Shown here: piece by piece, positions 1 through 8,443 of the stretch
Layout: each line of letters begins with the position of its first letter
Numbering within the stretch: the stretch's first letter is position 1
From: Apophysomyces variabilis
Taxonomy: Eukaryota > Mucoromycota > Mucoromycetes > Mucorales > Mucoraceae
Direction: 5' to 3'
Length of the DNA: 22,554 nt
Assembly: GCA_002749535.1 (NCBI GenBank)
Contig: MZZL01000050.1
Coordinates: 1-22,554 of the forward strand
The notes under the pieces: generated by a model
The model's input: only the letters and a program-made list of their open reading frames with translations
Told to the model about the DNA's origin: nothing
Database searches by the model: none
Program-made: the position numbers and the translations under genes

Positions 1-801
1 TTGAGAGTAATTTATAGTTTCATAAATATAATTCATGTTTGGAATAGCTGCTACATTATTATATCTAGTCCAACTATCTGTGTAAATAATAGAACTAGGT
101 TTTACATGTTGTTGTATAATTGATTCTAATGTTTGGGCCTTACAATTACAGACAATCATTAAAAACACCTTTTTTTCTAAAGTTTGTTCAATTGCTCTAA
201 TAACCCAAACGCCTTCAACATGATGACTATGATGATATTTGCGTTTACCAAACTTAGACTCATCAATTTCAATGACAATATTTGGTCCTCCTAATATATA
301 TAATTAATAAGAAAAGTACATAATTATTTTTAAATACCAATCATCATATTATTTTGTTCTAAGTCATTTTCAATTAATAAATAAATATCTTTAATAATTG
401 TCACAACCATTTTTTCATCAAGGCCACTTGTTTTTTGCATATGACATAAATTTGAATTAGTTGCCCAACACTATAAAACATAAAGAATTTTATGTATTAG
501 AGCTTTGTGATTATAAAAGAAAGAATCTTTATACAAAGTTTTTTCACTATGATTGCAACAATTGCATAAAGGACACTTCCAAAAGTATTTACAAGATTCT
601 TTCCAGTTTAACTTCATTTCTTTTCCATTATGATAAGTTATAGAATTATAAAATACTCCTTGTTCTTACAACCATCTAATTTAAAAAGTTAAATAATTAT
701 ATTAAACTCTTTTATTTAAAAATTACTTACTCAATTGCAGACTTAGGAGTATTCAAAATAGTAAACATTTCATCAAAAGTAAAAGAAGTAACTGTAGACA
801 T
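1..801 (-). pseudogene. Merlin/ISXO2-like transposase, three exons, partial and with two in-frame stops
   Basis: Seen: exons 801-731, 675-338 and 290-1, separated by GT...AG introns of 55 nt (676-730) and 47 nt (291-337). The spliced frame gives a short N-terminus, a Cys-rich zinc-ribbon-like stretch (FWKCPLCNCCNHSEKT), and then EIDESKFGKRKYHHSH, the hallmark around the first catalytic Asp (codon 264-262). The second catalytic block is IIYTDSW (Asp codon 78-76). The third acidic residue would lie off the left edge. Known for the family: an RNase H-fold DDE transposase that cuts and pastes its own element in the nucleus. TAA at 668-666 and TAG at 473-471 interrupt the frame; both are one C-to-T change from Gln codons, so this copy is probably dead. 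About 233 codons are present. The start at 801 is the Met nearest the recognisable N-terminal motif; the same frame is open to 990, but that extension crosses the junction with element A. Confidence 0.85.
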
Positions 802-966
802 ATTAAAAATATCAGTAAAAGCAAAAAAGAAAAAAGAAAAAAGTAAACAAAAAATTAGTTCATCTGTTAAAAAAATTTTATTAAAACGCAGTTTGAATGG
901 AGTTTGAATGGAGTTTAAATTGAATACTAAATTTGGGTGTGTAGGCATATATTCCCTCAGATCCGC
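1..966 (-). mobile_element. Merlin (IS1016/ISXO2-like) DNA transposon, partial
   Basis: The segment carries a Merlin-type transposase gene on the minus strand plus an AT-rich 5' flank (802-966) with poly-purine runs and a short direct repeat of GTTTGAATGGA near 893-915. Its right limit is placed at about 966 because from 967 onward the DNA aligns with the tnp2 gene of element B (16927 onward), while the DNA to the left does not. The element therefore appears to have inserted into, or recombined with, the tnp2 gene of element A. The left end is outside the window, so terminal inverted repeats and target duplication cannot be checked. Confidence 0.7.
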
Positions 967-1738
967 GTCCTTTACCAATTGTTCAGACAAATGATAGCTC
1001 AGAAGTGGTGAATGTGTTATGCTTCAATCTATGTCCATTGGTAAGAACATTTAAACAGAATTAGAAAAAGACATATATACCTGATTGCATAACATTTAGG
1101 AATTTATTAAAGATCTTTACAATATCATTGTATGCTTTATGTAAAACGTTGGATGAAACTGCTGTCTTGAACAGCTTTATGCTGAAGCATTCTGTATAGG
1201 TTTATTGAGCAGTGCGTTTATACTCAATTATGTAGGGACAATTCTTGACCAATTCTGCATAGAGTTCTATGGGATCGAAGTAATGGTCAACTATTGCATC
1301 TTTTAGTAAGATACCACTGCTGTCAGTCTACTTACAATTATCAGTTTCTATTACTCTCTCTATTTCATCAAGAACTTCAGATGGAAAGTTGATGCAATTG
1401 CCTTCTTCAGTTTTTGATTCATTAGATGAAGTCTCATCATCTAAATGATCATCTGCCAGAGTGTCCAAGGCTTGAATCTGTTTGATTAATGTGGTGTGAT
1501 CATCGTCAATGTCTTCAGTATAGCTGTCAACATCCTATATGGAAACCAAAGCAAGGTTAGTACATATTATGACTGATCAGTATATACTACTTACCATAGA
1601 TTCATCGTTAACAGAAACAAGCCTGATCAGATCCTTTTCATACTTTATAAAACATGCTTTCAGATAATGGTTGTATTTGTTTTTGTTGGTAAAGGTAATT
1701 TTGCAAGTGTTATATGTAGTGATAGTTGGGAGGGTCAT
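967..1738 (-). pseudogene. tnp2-type transposase of element A, N-terminal remnant
   Basis: Four exons read right to left: 1738-1595, 1534-1336, 1290-1081 and 1028-967, with introns of 60, 45 and 52 nt at the same places as in element B's gene. The ATG at 1738 matches the B start. The N-terminus should hold a Cx2C...HxxxC zinc finger. Here Cys9 has become Tyr and His25 has become Tyr relative to B, both explainable by single transitions. An acidic linker follows, then the conserved block DHYFDPIELY. There are in-frame stops in exon 3 (TAA where B has a Trp codon) and at the start of exon 4, and the gene is cut at the Merlin junction just after EQLVK. Clearly a dead fragment. The assignment rests on alignment with the complete B copy, whose later exons carry the diagnostic Tnp2 motifs. 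Confidence 0.8.
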
Positions 1739-2447
1739 GGTAGATAGGTACAGTAATCTCAAGAAAAAAAATAAAGGTAAGATACAAGAAATGATTAAAA
1801 CAAAGAGGGCTTATATATATGTATTTATTATAAGAAGATTTTTTTAAACAAGACATCAAATCTATGTTAGATAAGATGATCATTCTTGAACAAGACATCA
1901 GATCTAGGTTGGATAAGGTAATCATTGTATAATAGCATTATGGAATGATGGATCAATTGCACTATCTTTAGACATTGAAAAATCTACTTGCAGTGTATTG
2001 CCTATGCTGCGTATGTAACAAAAAGCAATTACTGATTTTGATACTGCCATTATCTATCTCTGCCTGTGCCTCTGACAGATTGCTTTTCTATATTTGGAAC
2101 ATTATCAATATAGTACGACCAACGGCATCTATGAACAACTGACAAACGCAGTCTTTCATCATCATTTGCCATCTTTTCTTGTTGATAATCATCTCTATCT
2201 CATTAGATTTCCGCCATCAGCCGTCATATCTTGCAATCATTTCAGCATTGTTCATTACATTCAACTACAATCTTATTATAATCTCTTTGAATTACGTGAT
2301 TATCAATTACTTCATCATCAATCAGGGTTTGTATTGGCTACAACGTTTCGCAGATGATAGGAAGGCTACATATATATATAGTGAACAGTTAACTGATTGT
2401 ACTATATCTATTTATCATATCTCTTTTTTTTAAATTTTACAACTGAC
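1739..2447. promoter_or_regulatory. Shared divergent promoter region of element A
   Basis: 709 bp separate the starts of tnp2 (minus) and the second gene (plus); the matching gap in element B is 706 bp and aligns along most of its length. A 42-bp spaced direct repeat containing GACATCARATCTA and GGATAAGRTRATC-like cores lies at about 1851-1888 and 1893-1930. TATA-like runs occur near 1811-1830 (for the minus gene) and 2369-2380 (about 70 bp before the plus gene). Conservation of a non-coding spacer in two diverged copies supports a functional bidirectional promoter or transposase-binding region. The specific boxes are inference. Confidence 0.55.
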
Positions 2448-3113
2448 ATGTCTACTACCACTTCAAACAACAAACGCTCAAGGGAAGATGTAAAATTCTG
2501 CATTGTAACCATGCTGATGGAGAAGTTGTGAGAGGAACTCCCTAACATGATAGAGGCTGCTGTGGAAAGGGCGTTCCAAAGACAAGAAGAAAATAGTGCA
2601 ATTATGGCGAACAGTCAGCAATCACTAGGTGTACCTGACATTAGCCTGGACAGCTGGTCAATCCCATCTATTGTCTATGATATCCCTCCTTCACAGTGCA
2701 TAAAGAATAACCACTGCTACATTCCTGAGGAAATAGATGACGCAGTAAAAGCATGGCTGGAAGGGAAGGACTGCAAGAAATAAAAGACGAAGGTTTTAGT
2801 TGTAAAGAGTCTGAGGTCCCTTATTTTTGCACAGAACCCCATGCAACCAGTGCACGTTCTGCAAGCAATCTATGTACTGCTTGGAAAGAAGGCAACTGTC
2901 ATTGTGGAGCAATTGGAGATGGCGTGCAGCTTCTCTGCCCATGATAAGCCCTGGAGTTCGGTGCCTGCTGCCAAGCGTGAGCAGGCTTTCATGATAATGA
3001 AGCAAGTTAGGCTTCAAATGGGTGTGCCTTTGGACCTCTGTGAGAGTAATTGGGGAGCTACTTTTCTCATCACTCGCAGATGGGAAAATGCTTACAATGC
3101 TGCAAAGAAGTAA
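2448..3113 (+). pseudogene. Second gene (unknown function) of element A
   Basis: A single frame of 221 codons from ATG 2448 to TAA 3113, interrupted by TGA at 2529-2531 and TAA at 2781-2783. It aligns with the second gene of element B (18399-19088) from the first residues (MSTTTSNNKRSRED) through the central AVKAWLEGKD block to the C-terminal GVPLDLCESNWGATFLI and the basic, aromatic tail. The N-terminus is polar with a basic patch, followed by a predicted helical stretch. There is no signal peptide, membrane segment or motif I recognise. By position it may play the TnpA-like partner role of plant CACTA elements (binding subterminal repeats), but that is inference only. The second-gene product of element C does not resemble it. 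Confidence 0.65.
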
Positions 3114-4167
3114 GACAGTTGATTTGAATTGTATGATTCATTTATTAAAGTTATTGTTAGGAAAAAGTCTGGAGTGAATGTAACAGCAGCTGATATTCTA
3201 GAGCAGACTTTTCTGTCTTTACCACTATAGTGCTGTGCAGAGGGAGGGGGAAGACAGGGCAGGCATCACATAGATTAGATAGAAACAAACAGCCAATAAA
3301 TGCCTTTTATTTTCCAATAACAAATTCATGCCAGTCTTTTTTTAGTTATGTACTCTTTTCTTTCACTTTGCTCACTTTTTCTGTTGCTTTACTTTTCTCT
3401 TGCTGTTGAAACTCCATTTCCCTTATAGCAAAATGCCTGTAAGTATTAAGTTCTTTTATTCTGCCCACTAACATTTTATTATATAAAAGACAGCTACTGT
3501 AATGCCATGTTACCTAAAGGTTCTAGCCTGTTATTCTGTTCTGCCTTTCCTTAAGGTTATATGTAAGACACTGTCTTTCTGTACTATTCTTTCTCACTTG
3601 TATTATTACTTTAGCATTCGCTTTCCTAGAGTTTAAATCGTTGGCTCTACTTTTAACATGATTGCGTCATGTTTTTTACAAAGTAATCTGTTCAGATAAA
3701 TTAACTTTTCCTATTAGTCATCTCATACTTACAGGTAAATTTAGCTTTTCAGTTACATTTTCTTGCTGTCTATTCCACTGTAAGTCTTCTCTTATTCTTA
3801 ACAGATAGTTGCTTACCTGTTTTTGCACTTCTTTTTATTTTAGTCTTCAACCTCATTGTTGTCTTTTTTACACTGGTAATAACCATGTCCGTATATCGGT
3901 ATCACTTCTTACACACTTATTAGGCTGTCCTGTTCCCTGACTTCAGACTTATCGTTGTTTTTACATGCTCATCAATCGGTTAACATTCATATTTGTTTCA
4001 CAGTTTAAGCATGTGGAAGTAACTGCGCGATCATATATATTTATTAGTTGTTAAACCATTCTTTTAGTGTTAGGTAAGTATGGTAATGTAGGGATACACT
4101 AGGTATATGTTTATTGTTAGTACAATTACTGGGGTCGGTTTATCCAATAAAAGCTATTATTTGCAAT
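3114..4167. other. Non-coding T-rich 3' region of element A
   Basis: No supportable gene. The plus strand is rich in T and CT runs. The first part (about 3114-3370) and scattered blocks up to about 3970 align with element B from 19089 to about 19990, so this is the shared 3' and subterminal part of the family rather than host DNA. AATAAA-like signals occur near 3297 and 4147. Confidence 0.5.
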
Positions 4168-4432
4168 CACTACTTTTCACTGTTTTTCCTTACTTTAAGT
4201 GATCACTACTTTCAGTGATTTTCCCTACTTTCAGTGATCCCTACTTTCAATAGATTTTCCCTACCTGTACAAAAATAGGGATCACTGTTTTCAGTGTTTT
4301 TTCCCTACTTTCAGTGATCACTACTTTCAGTGATTTTTCCCTACTTTCAGTGATCTCTACTTTCAGTGGATTTTCCCTACCTGTACAAAAATAGGGATCA
4401 CTACTTTCAGTAAATTTTCCCTACTTTCAGTG
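4168..4432. repeat. Right terminal subterminal-repeat array of element A
   Basis: About a dozen copies of a 14-16 bp motif, CTACTTTCAGTG alternating with CCCTACTTTCAGTG (minus-strand sense CACTGAAAGTAGGG), spaced about 16-20 bp. The array also has a higher-order structure: positions 4201-4316 and 4317-4432 are two tandem 116-bp units, each containing the divergent palindromic piece CCCTACCTGTACAAAAATAG. The last motif marks the element terminus. In CACTA elements such subterminal repeats bind the element's own protein; that role here is inferred from the family. Confidence 0.85.
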
Positions 4433-5817
4433 AACCTAGTTACTGTAGTGTGCACTGCATAAGCTTCCTTACTTTGATGCTGTAAGATTTACCATTGTAG
4501 ATCCAATGCACAACTTATTTCTGGGTACTGCCAAATGAATGATGGAAGTATGGACAAATGAAGGCTTTTTTCTGGAAAGACAGCTTACAGCTATGTAAAA
4601 GCTTGCCAATGGTGTTCTTCCTCCACCACAGTTTCTAAATCTTATGCAAAAAATGTTGAAAAACTTCCCTAGTGTGAAAGTGAATGAATGGAAGTCATGG
4701 TGCTTAGTTTATTCGCCTTACATGTTATCCAAAGTGCTTCCTGCTGAACATCTCTCAAACTGGATACATTTTGTTGATGTATGCTGCCTGCTCGTTAAAC
4801 TATCCATTACAATCAATGAGGTTAATAGCGCCCACCAATGTCTACTTTGCTTTTGTCAAGGCAATGAACGGTTATATGGAAATGCGCAGATTACTCCAAA
4901 CCAACATCTGCACATGCATTTGTGAGAAAGCGTTCTTGACTTTGGTCCTATCTATGCTTTCTAGGTTTTCAGTTTTGAACGTTATAACGGCCTTCTGACA
5001 GATGGACACAAACCATAAAGATTCTTTTGAAAGTACTTTTCTTAAGAGATTCCTTGAGCAAACTCACGCCATGAATTTTCTTCAACAGGTTTCAACGCAA
5101 ATCAGCAACAATCAGAACCAGCTTAACCTTTTAAAAGACTTGATCGACAATCTATCTTCTAGTACAACCACTGCTCAGCTTTCATTAGAGGATCATTTTG
5201 ATCCTGTTGACTTTGTACAAATGTCCACAACCGTTAAACACGCCACTGGGTGTGAGCCTCTTCCTCCTAACGTGTTTCTGTTATCTTTCAAGAAGGTTCA
5301 TATGAGTCCTAATCATTACCACGCTTTGATCAAGTTTTACAAGATGGCGTATCCAACAATGACCCTGGTCCATTACCTCTAAGCAAACCAGCAAAGTACT
5401 ATTGTTGACCATACTATAAGTAAATTCCATACTTTGAGACTACATGGTCAACTCTTTCACTATGCTGAAGGCCGTTTACAATGAGGATTGTATGTGTAAG
5501 TTCTTTTTGAGACCAAGTCAAGTCTTATTCCAAGCGCCTATCCTTGCAAAATCCTATACTATTTCAAACATAAACTCTTTATAAACAGTGGATTAACCAA
5601 ACATGTCTTCATAATGGTGCGCTGGTATGAAGCATATACTGGCCAACAAGCTTATGAAAATGAGAGTATTAAGATTTGGCGCAACAAGTTCAGTCCTTTA
5701 GATGAGCATTGCGTTTTGCCAGTTCATTATATCCATTCTCATATAGCAATTGCCAAAGAAAAGACTCATCACTCAGATGAAAACCTTATTGTCATTCCTC
5801 TGCAAAACCATTCTTAA
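4433..5817 (+). pseudogene. tnp2-type transposase of element C, 3' half, decayed
   Basis: The frame is recognisable almost from the junction with A: YFDAVRF then TIVDPMHNLFLGTAK (about 4472-4535), the conserved D-x-MH block of Tnp2 transposases. It continues through WKSWCLVYSPYML, a long helical stretch, TPNQHLHMHL and FSFERYNG (about 4965-4988). A frame change near 4995-5002 leads to NHKDSFESTFLKRF and onward to 5382. A third-frame stretch holds RPSQVLFQAPILAK (about 5513-5554), and the original downstream frame returns at 5614 with VRWYEAYTG and the typical C-terminal HCVLPVHYIHSHI...IVIPLQ ending at 5817. In-frame stops include TGA 4536, TAA 4596, TGA 4923 and TAG 4962. The N-terminal half is absent. 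Known for the family: DDE cut-and-paste transposase. This copy carries several frameshifts, unlike the gypsy copies, and is clearly dead. Confidence 0.8.
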
Positions 5818-5932
5818 CTCTGAAGAATTGATAGCAATATTGTATGTTTCAAAACGTTTTTATTTCTATTGTTACAAGTTAGCACTTTCAATATCATTAA
5901 ATAAACGTCATTTATGTACCTTATTTGCACAT

Positions 5933-6926
5933 CTAAGATGGCATTCCTGTGGGGCATTCTGACTCCACTTCTTCTACATGGTTGGTGTAGAACTTTTTTG
6001 TTGATGGGCAGAGCCTATTTAGTGATTCCAGGCACTCGTTTGCCTTCCAGAAATTATTAGTACAGATCATGGATAGTCACAGGATACTTACCTGGTCTGA
6101 CCTCCAACGTGGACGTTTGATGCATAAGGATGAGCTATCCTCACTGTCAGATTCTTCTGCAGACATACAGTCTCACGAAAGGAGGCGCTCAACGTCACCT
6201 GCAAAGCACTCTTCAAACTCTTCTTTATGTTTGGAGAGCGCCTCCATCCTATGTGTCAGTTTCTAAACGGCGAATAAAGTTAAACTTTCAAATTTGAAAG
6301 AAGTTTGCCATATCCTTGTCACATGTTGATAGCGGCGTCTTCCTTTCTGTGTCTCCTTTTTCTTCTCTGCTAAAACAGCAGACCTCTTTTTCATATTTCT
6401 GAAATGGTCGTGCAGCATTATACAAAGTTTTTTGCCAGACTGCATGACCTGATTGCCTGGCAACCTTTGGCGAACGTATTCTTCAACTTGTGCCATTACT
6501 GAGTTATTGGCTTTGGAATTAAAGGGTTCATCGAGCTTGTACCCTTTGTCTTCCTTAGCCAGCTCAGCAATGTACTGGCGAATGACCTTCTTATTCACAG
6601 ATTAACAACACTTATTAGTTATGGTTCATACCTAGATTTAATACACTTATAGACAATTCAGGGTCATTGGATTGCCCAGAACACTCTGCAACAGATTGCA
6701 TCAGCACACTGAATTCCATGATGCTAGATGTAGTGTCTTGGCTTTGCTGCTCCTGCAGCATGCTTATTTGCCAATGAAATTTGGCTCTAAGATCTGAAGT
6801 AAGGTCATGAAACTCATCCCTTAGGAGACTAATTTGACAGGACAGTTGCTGATTACTAGGCACACAGTTTAAAGGGATTTTGTTAGAGGATGCTTCATTG
6901 GAAGAGGACATTTGGTTGGAAGACAT
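5933..6926 (-). pseudogene. Second gene of element C (unknown, acidic/basic protein), three exons
   Basis: Read right to left from ATG 6926. Exon 1 runs to about 6632-6644 and encodes a Ser/Asn-rich, coiled-coil-prone N-terminus (SCQISLLRDEFHDL). Exon 2, about 6589-6092, starts with KVIRQYIAELAKEDKGYKL, continues through a Lys/Arg-rich stretch (KKKETQKGRRRYQHV) and ends in MSAEESDSEDSSS then KRPRWRSDQ. Exon 3 is 6043-5933. The last intron (6044-6091, 48 nt) is clear: GTAAGT donor, TACTAATAA branch site, GGAAG acceptor. The first junction is ambiguous, because the obvious GTATGA donor at 6631 does not restore frame with an obvious acceptor. Internal stops at 6265-6263 (TAG) and 6175-6173 (TGA) are each one transition from Gln and Arg codons. 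About 300 residues if whole. Acidic Ser/Asp/Glu tract followed by a basic RPxWRS motif suggests a DNA-binding partner of the transposase; this is inference. Confidence 0.6.
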
Positions 6927-7795
6927 TTCTTAATATGTATGAATAAGTTAAGTACTTTATTCTCTGTATAATGTGTCTTACTTTGGCAGACAAGAAAACA
7001 AACTAATAAATGTAAAACATAAGGGGTATGACAGTGTGTATGCAATTCCCAAGAACTGCATAAATATTTTTATTATATACCTCTAGGAATTTTTTTTTCT
7101 TTTTTATGGGGGTTATTCACGTTTTCTTTTTACTTATCCTTTTCTTTCACAAACTTTTTCCTCTGCTTTTTTTCATTCTATGGCATTTTCAGTACTTCTT
7201 CATCAGCAAACTCACTTTCACAATATTGATGATATATCATCTTAATGACATACATCCTTGACCTGAAAGTGTGTTCTTTACTGGTAAGCTTTTATCTTCA
7301 TTTGACAGCACCTCATTCTTTTTTTTCTTTTAATAGCTGATATAATTGCAACGTTATAAGAAAGCTTGCTTCTTACTTTTAACTAAAGTATTTTGATTGA
7401 TTGACCTAAATGTAACTAATCTTGACTTTTTATTTATCCTATAGAGTAGCTTTTCCTTTCTTTAAAAAATATGGAAACAGAGAAACATAACACATGTTTT
7501 AATGGTACAGATTTTTTTTTACGTTGTAACTTGATTATTCATCAAGATAATCTTTTGTAGGCCTATATATAATGTTGCCGTTTGTTATTGCTATGCTGTA
7601 TGTTTTACTAATTATCATTTTTTAAATTCTATGCTTCTTTAGCCTTCAGTAATTAGGTAAGATTATATAGACCCAATCATAAAGTTAGATACCTGTTTAT
7701 ACATTATATTATATATCTTCAATAAAATAAAAATATTTGTTTTCTCTATATATAAGGCTAAGAAGTGTTGTTGTACATAATAAAGAAGTGTATTT
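6927..7795. other. AT-rich non-coding stretch of element C
   Basis: No supportable gene. The first part is the presumed 5' region of the minus-strand gene that starts at 6926. The rest is T-rich and A-rich DNA with homopolymer runs (for example T runs at 7088-7096 and 7511-7519) and no open frame with recognisable content. It leads into the CCAAT-type repeat region. Confidence 0.5.
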
Positions 7796-8020
7796 TATTG
7801 GCTAAAATAATGAATGCAATGAAAAGAGCATCCAATCAGAAAGACTAGATAAGAATCATTAGCTCCAATAGCATATATTGTTGTAAGCAAGTTAATCCAA
7901 TAAAAGAGCTTAAAGAAAAGAATATGGTCGAATAGAATTCTAATATTAGTTGTTAAATGCATACAACTTAGTCCAATAGCATTAATATAATTACGTCTGA
8001 CACATACTGTTTTATCCAAT
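7796..8020. repeat. Spaced TCCAAT-type motifs in the right part of element C
   Basis: TCCAAT or a one-base variant starts at 7831, 7864, 7896, 7928 (TCGAAT), 7972 and 8015, with an inverse ATTGG at 7797. Spacings are 33, 32, 32, 44 and 43 bp. The motif is often followed by A or AGC. The regular spacing suggests a degenerate subterminal repeat or protein-binding array; each single motif is weak. Confidence 0.4.
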
Positions 8021-8038
8021 TAATAACGGTATAGAAGG

Positions 8039-8186
8039 TGGGTAAAATGTGGGTAAAATGTGGGTAAAAGGTACATTTCACCCACTTCTCAAAAGTTTTA
8101 CCCACTGGGTAAAACGTGGGTAAAATGTGAGTAAAATGTGGGTAATATTTGACGTTTTACCCAGATTTTACCCAGGGTAAAACGTC
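8039..8186. repeat. GGGTAAAA array in both orientations, ending in a perfect hairpin
   Basis: About eleven copies of TGGGTAAAAYGT or its reverse complement in 148 bp. The first three copies are direct, at 11-bp spacing from 8039, followed by inverted copies. The array closes with a perfect 12-bp inverted repeat, GACGTTTTACCC at 8151-8162 and GGGTAAAACGTC at 8175-8186, with a 12-nt loop that itself contains TTTTACCCA. Its position at the far right of element C, next to an unrelated MULE end, suggests it is the terminal region of C. Confidence 0.75.
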
Positions 8187-8201
8187 CTTTCAACTGCAGT
8201 A

Positions 8202-8218
8202 TTTAGAGGTACCTCCAC
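8202..8218 (+). repeat. MULE left terminal inverted repeat
   Basis: TTTAGAGGTACCTCCAC, the exact reverse complement of 11565-11581. The core GAGGTACCTC is itself palindromic. A degenerate copy (AAAGGTACCTT) follows at 8232-8242. Confidence 0.8.
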
Positions 8219-8443
8219 AAAAGTTAATGCTAAAGGTACCTTCAATTTTACTTATTTCACCATATATCTAATTTTTTTTGCACTTCATAGTATCTTTGAT
8301 TATACAATTTTCAGAATTAGTAAAAATCGGCATCCTATGAGCATTTATAAATAGATTGGTCCATAGATTTATTTATCATAACTCATTAGTAAATTTTATT
8401 TATACATAAAATGAAGCATATAATGGCATTATAGCGTCATAGA

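Larger units (their letters stand above)
967..4432. mobile_element. Element A: CACTA/Tnp2-type DNA transposon, left end lost
   Basis: Holds the 5' part of a tnp2 gene (minus), a divergent promoter region, a second gene (plus), a T-rich 3' region and a terminal repeat array. The right terminus is set at 4432. Read inward on the minus strand it begins CACTGAAAGTAGGGAAAATT, nearly the same as the left terminus of element B at 13669 (CACTAAAAGTAGGGAAAATT), so the two are matching terminal inverted repeats of one family. The left part, with most of tnp2, is missing at the Merlin junction. Immediately right of 4432 the reading frame of another tnp2 gene (element C) begins mid-gene, so A most likely inserted into C. 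With one end missing, a target duplication cannot be tested. Confidence 0.75.
4433..8190. mobile_element. Element C: second type of Tnp2 element, left part lost at element A
   Basis: Contains the 3' half of a tnp2 gene (plus), a three-exon second gene (minus) placed tail-to-tail with it, about 0.9 kb of AT-rich DNA, then two repeat arrays (about 7796-8020 and 8039-8186) that probably form its right subterminal region. The gene layout is convergent, unlike the divergent pairs of A and B, and the repeat motif (GGGTAAAA) is unrelated to theirs, so C is a separate family. The right boundary at about 8190 is inferred from the end of the array, 12 bp before the MULE inverted repeat. Confidence 0.55.

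Noticed and set aside
461..643. Plus-strand open frame of 60 codons
   Set aside because: Antisense to the second exon of the Merlin transposase, which has the recognisable motifs.
727..990. Minus-strand open frame of 87 codons taken as a single gene
   Set aside because: Its left part is the first exon of the Merlin transposase; its right part reads into the tnp2 remnant of element A. The frame joins two unrelated elements by chance.
2094..2433. Two overlapping plus-strand open frames before the second gene of element A
   Set aside because: They lie in the conserved non-coding promoter, and the aligned part of element B is not open.
7795..8019. Minus-strand open frame of 74 codons
   Set aside because: Falls in the TCCAAT repeat region, has no recognisable content and biased composition.
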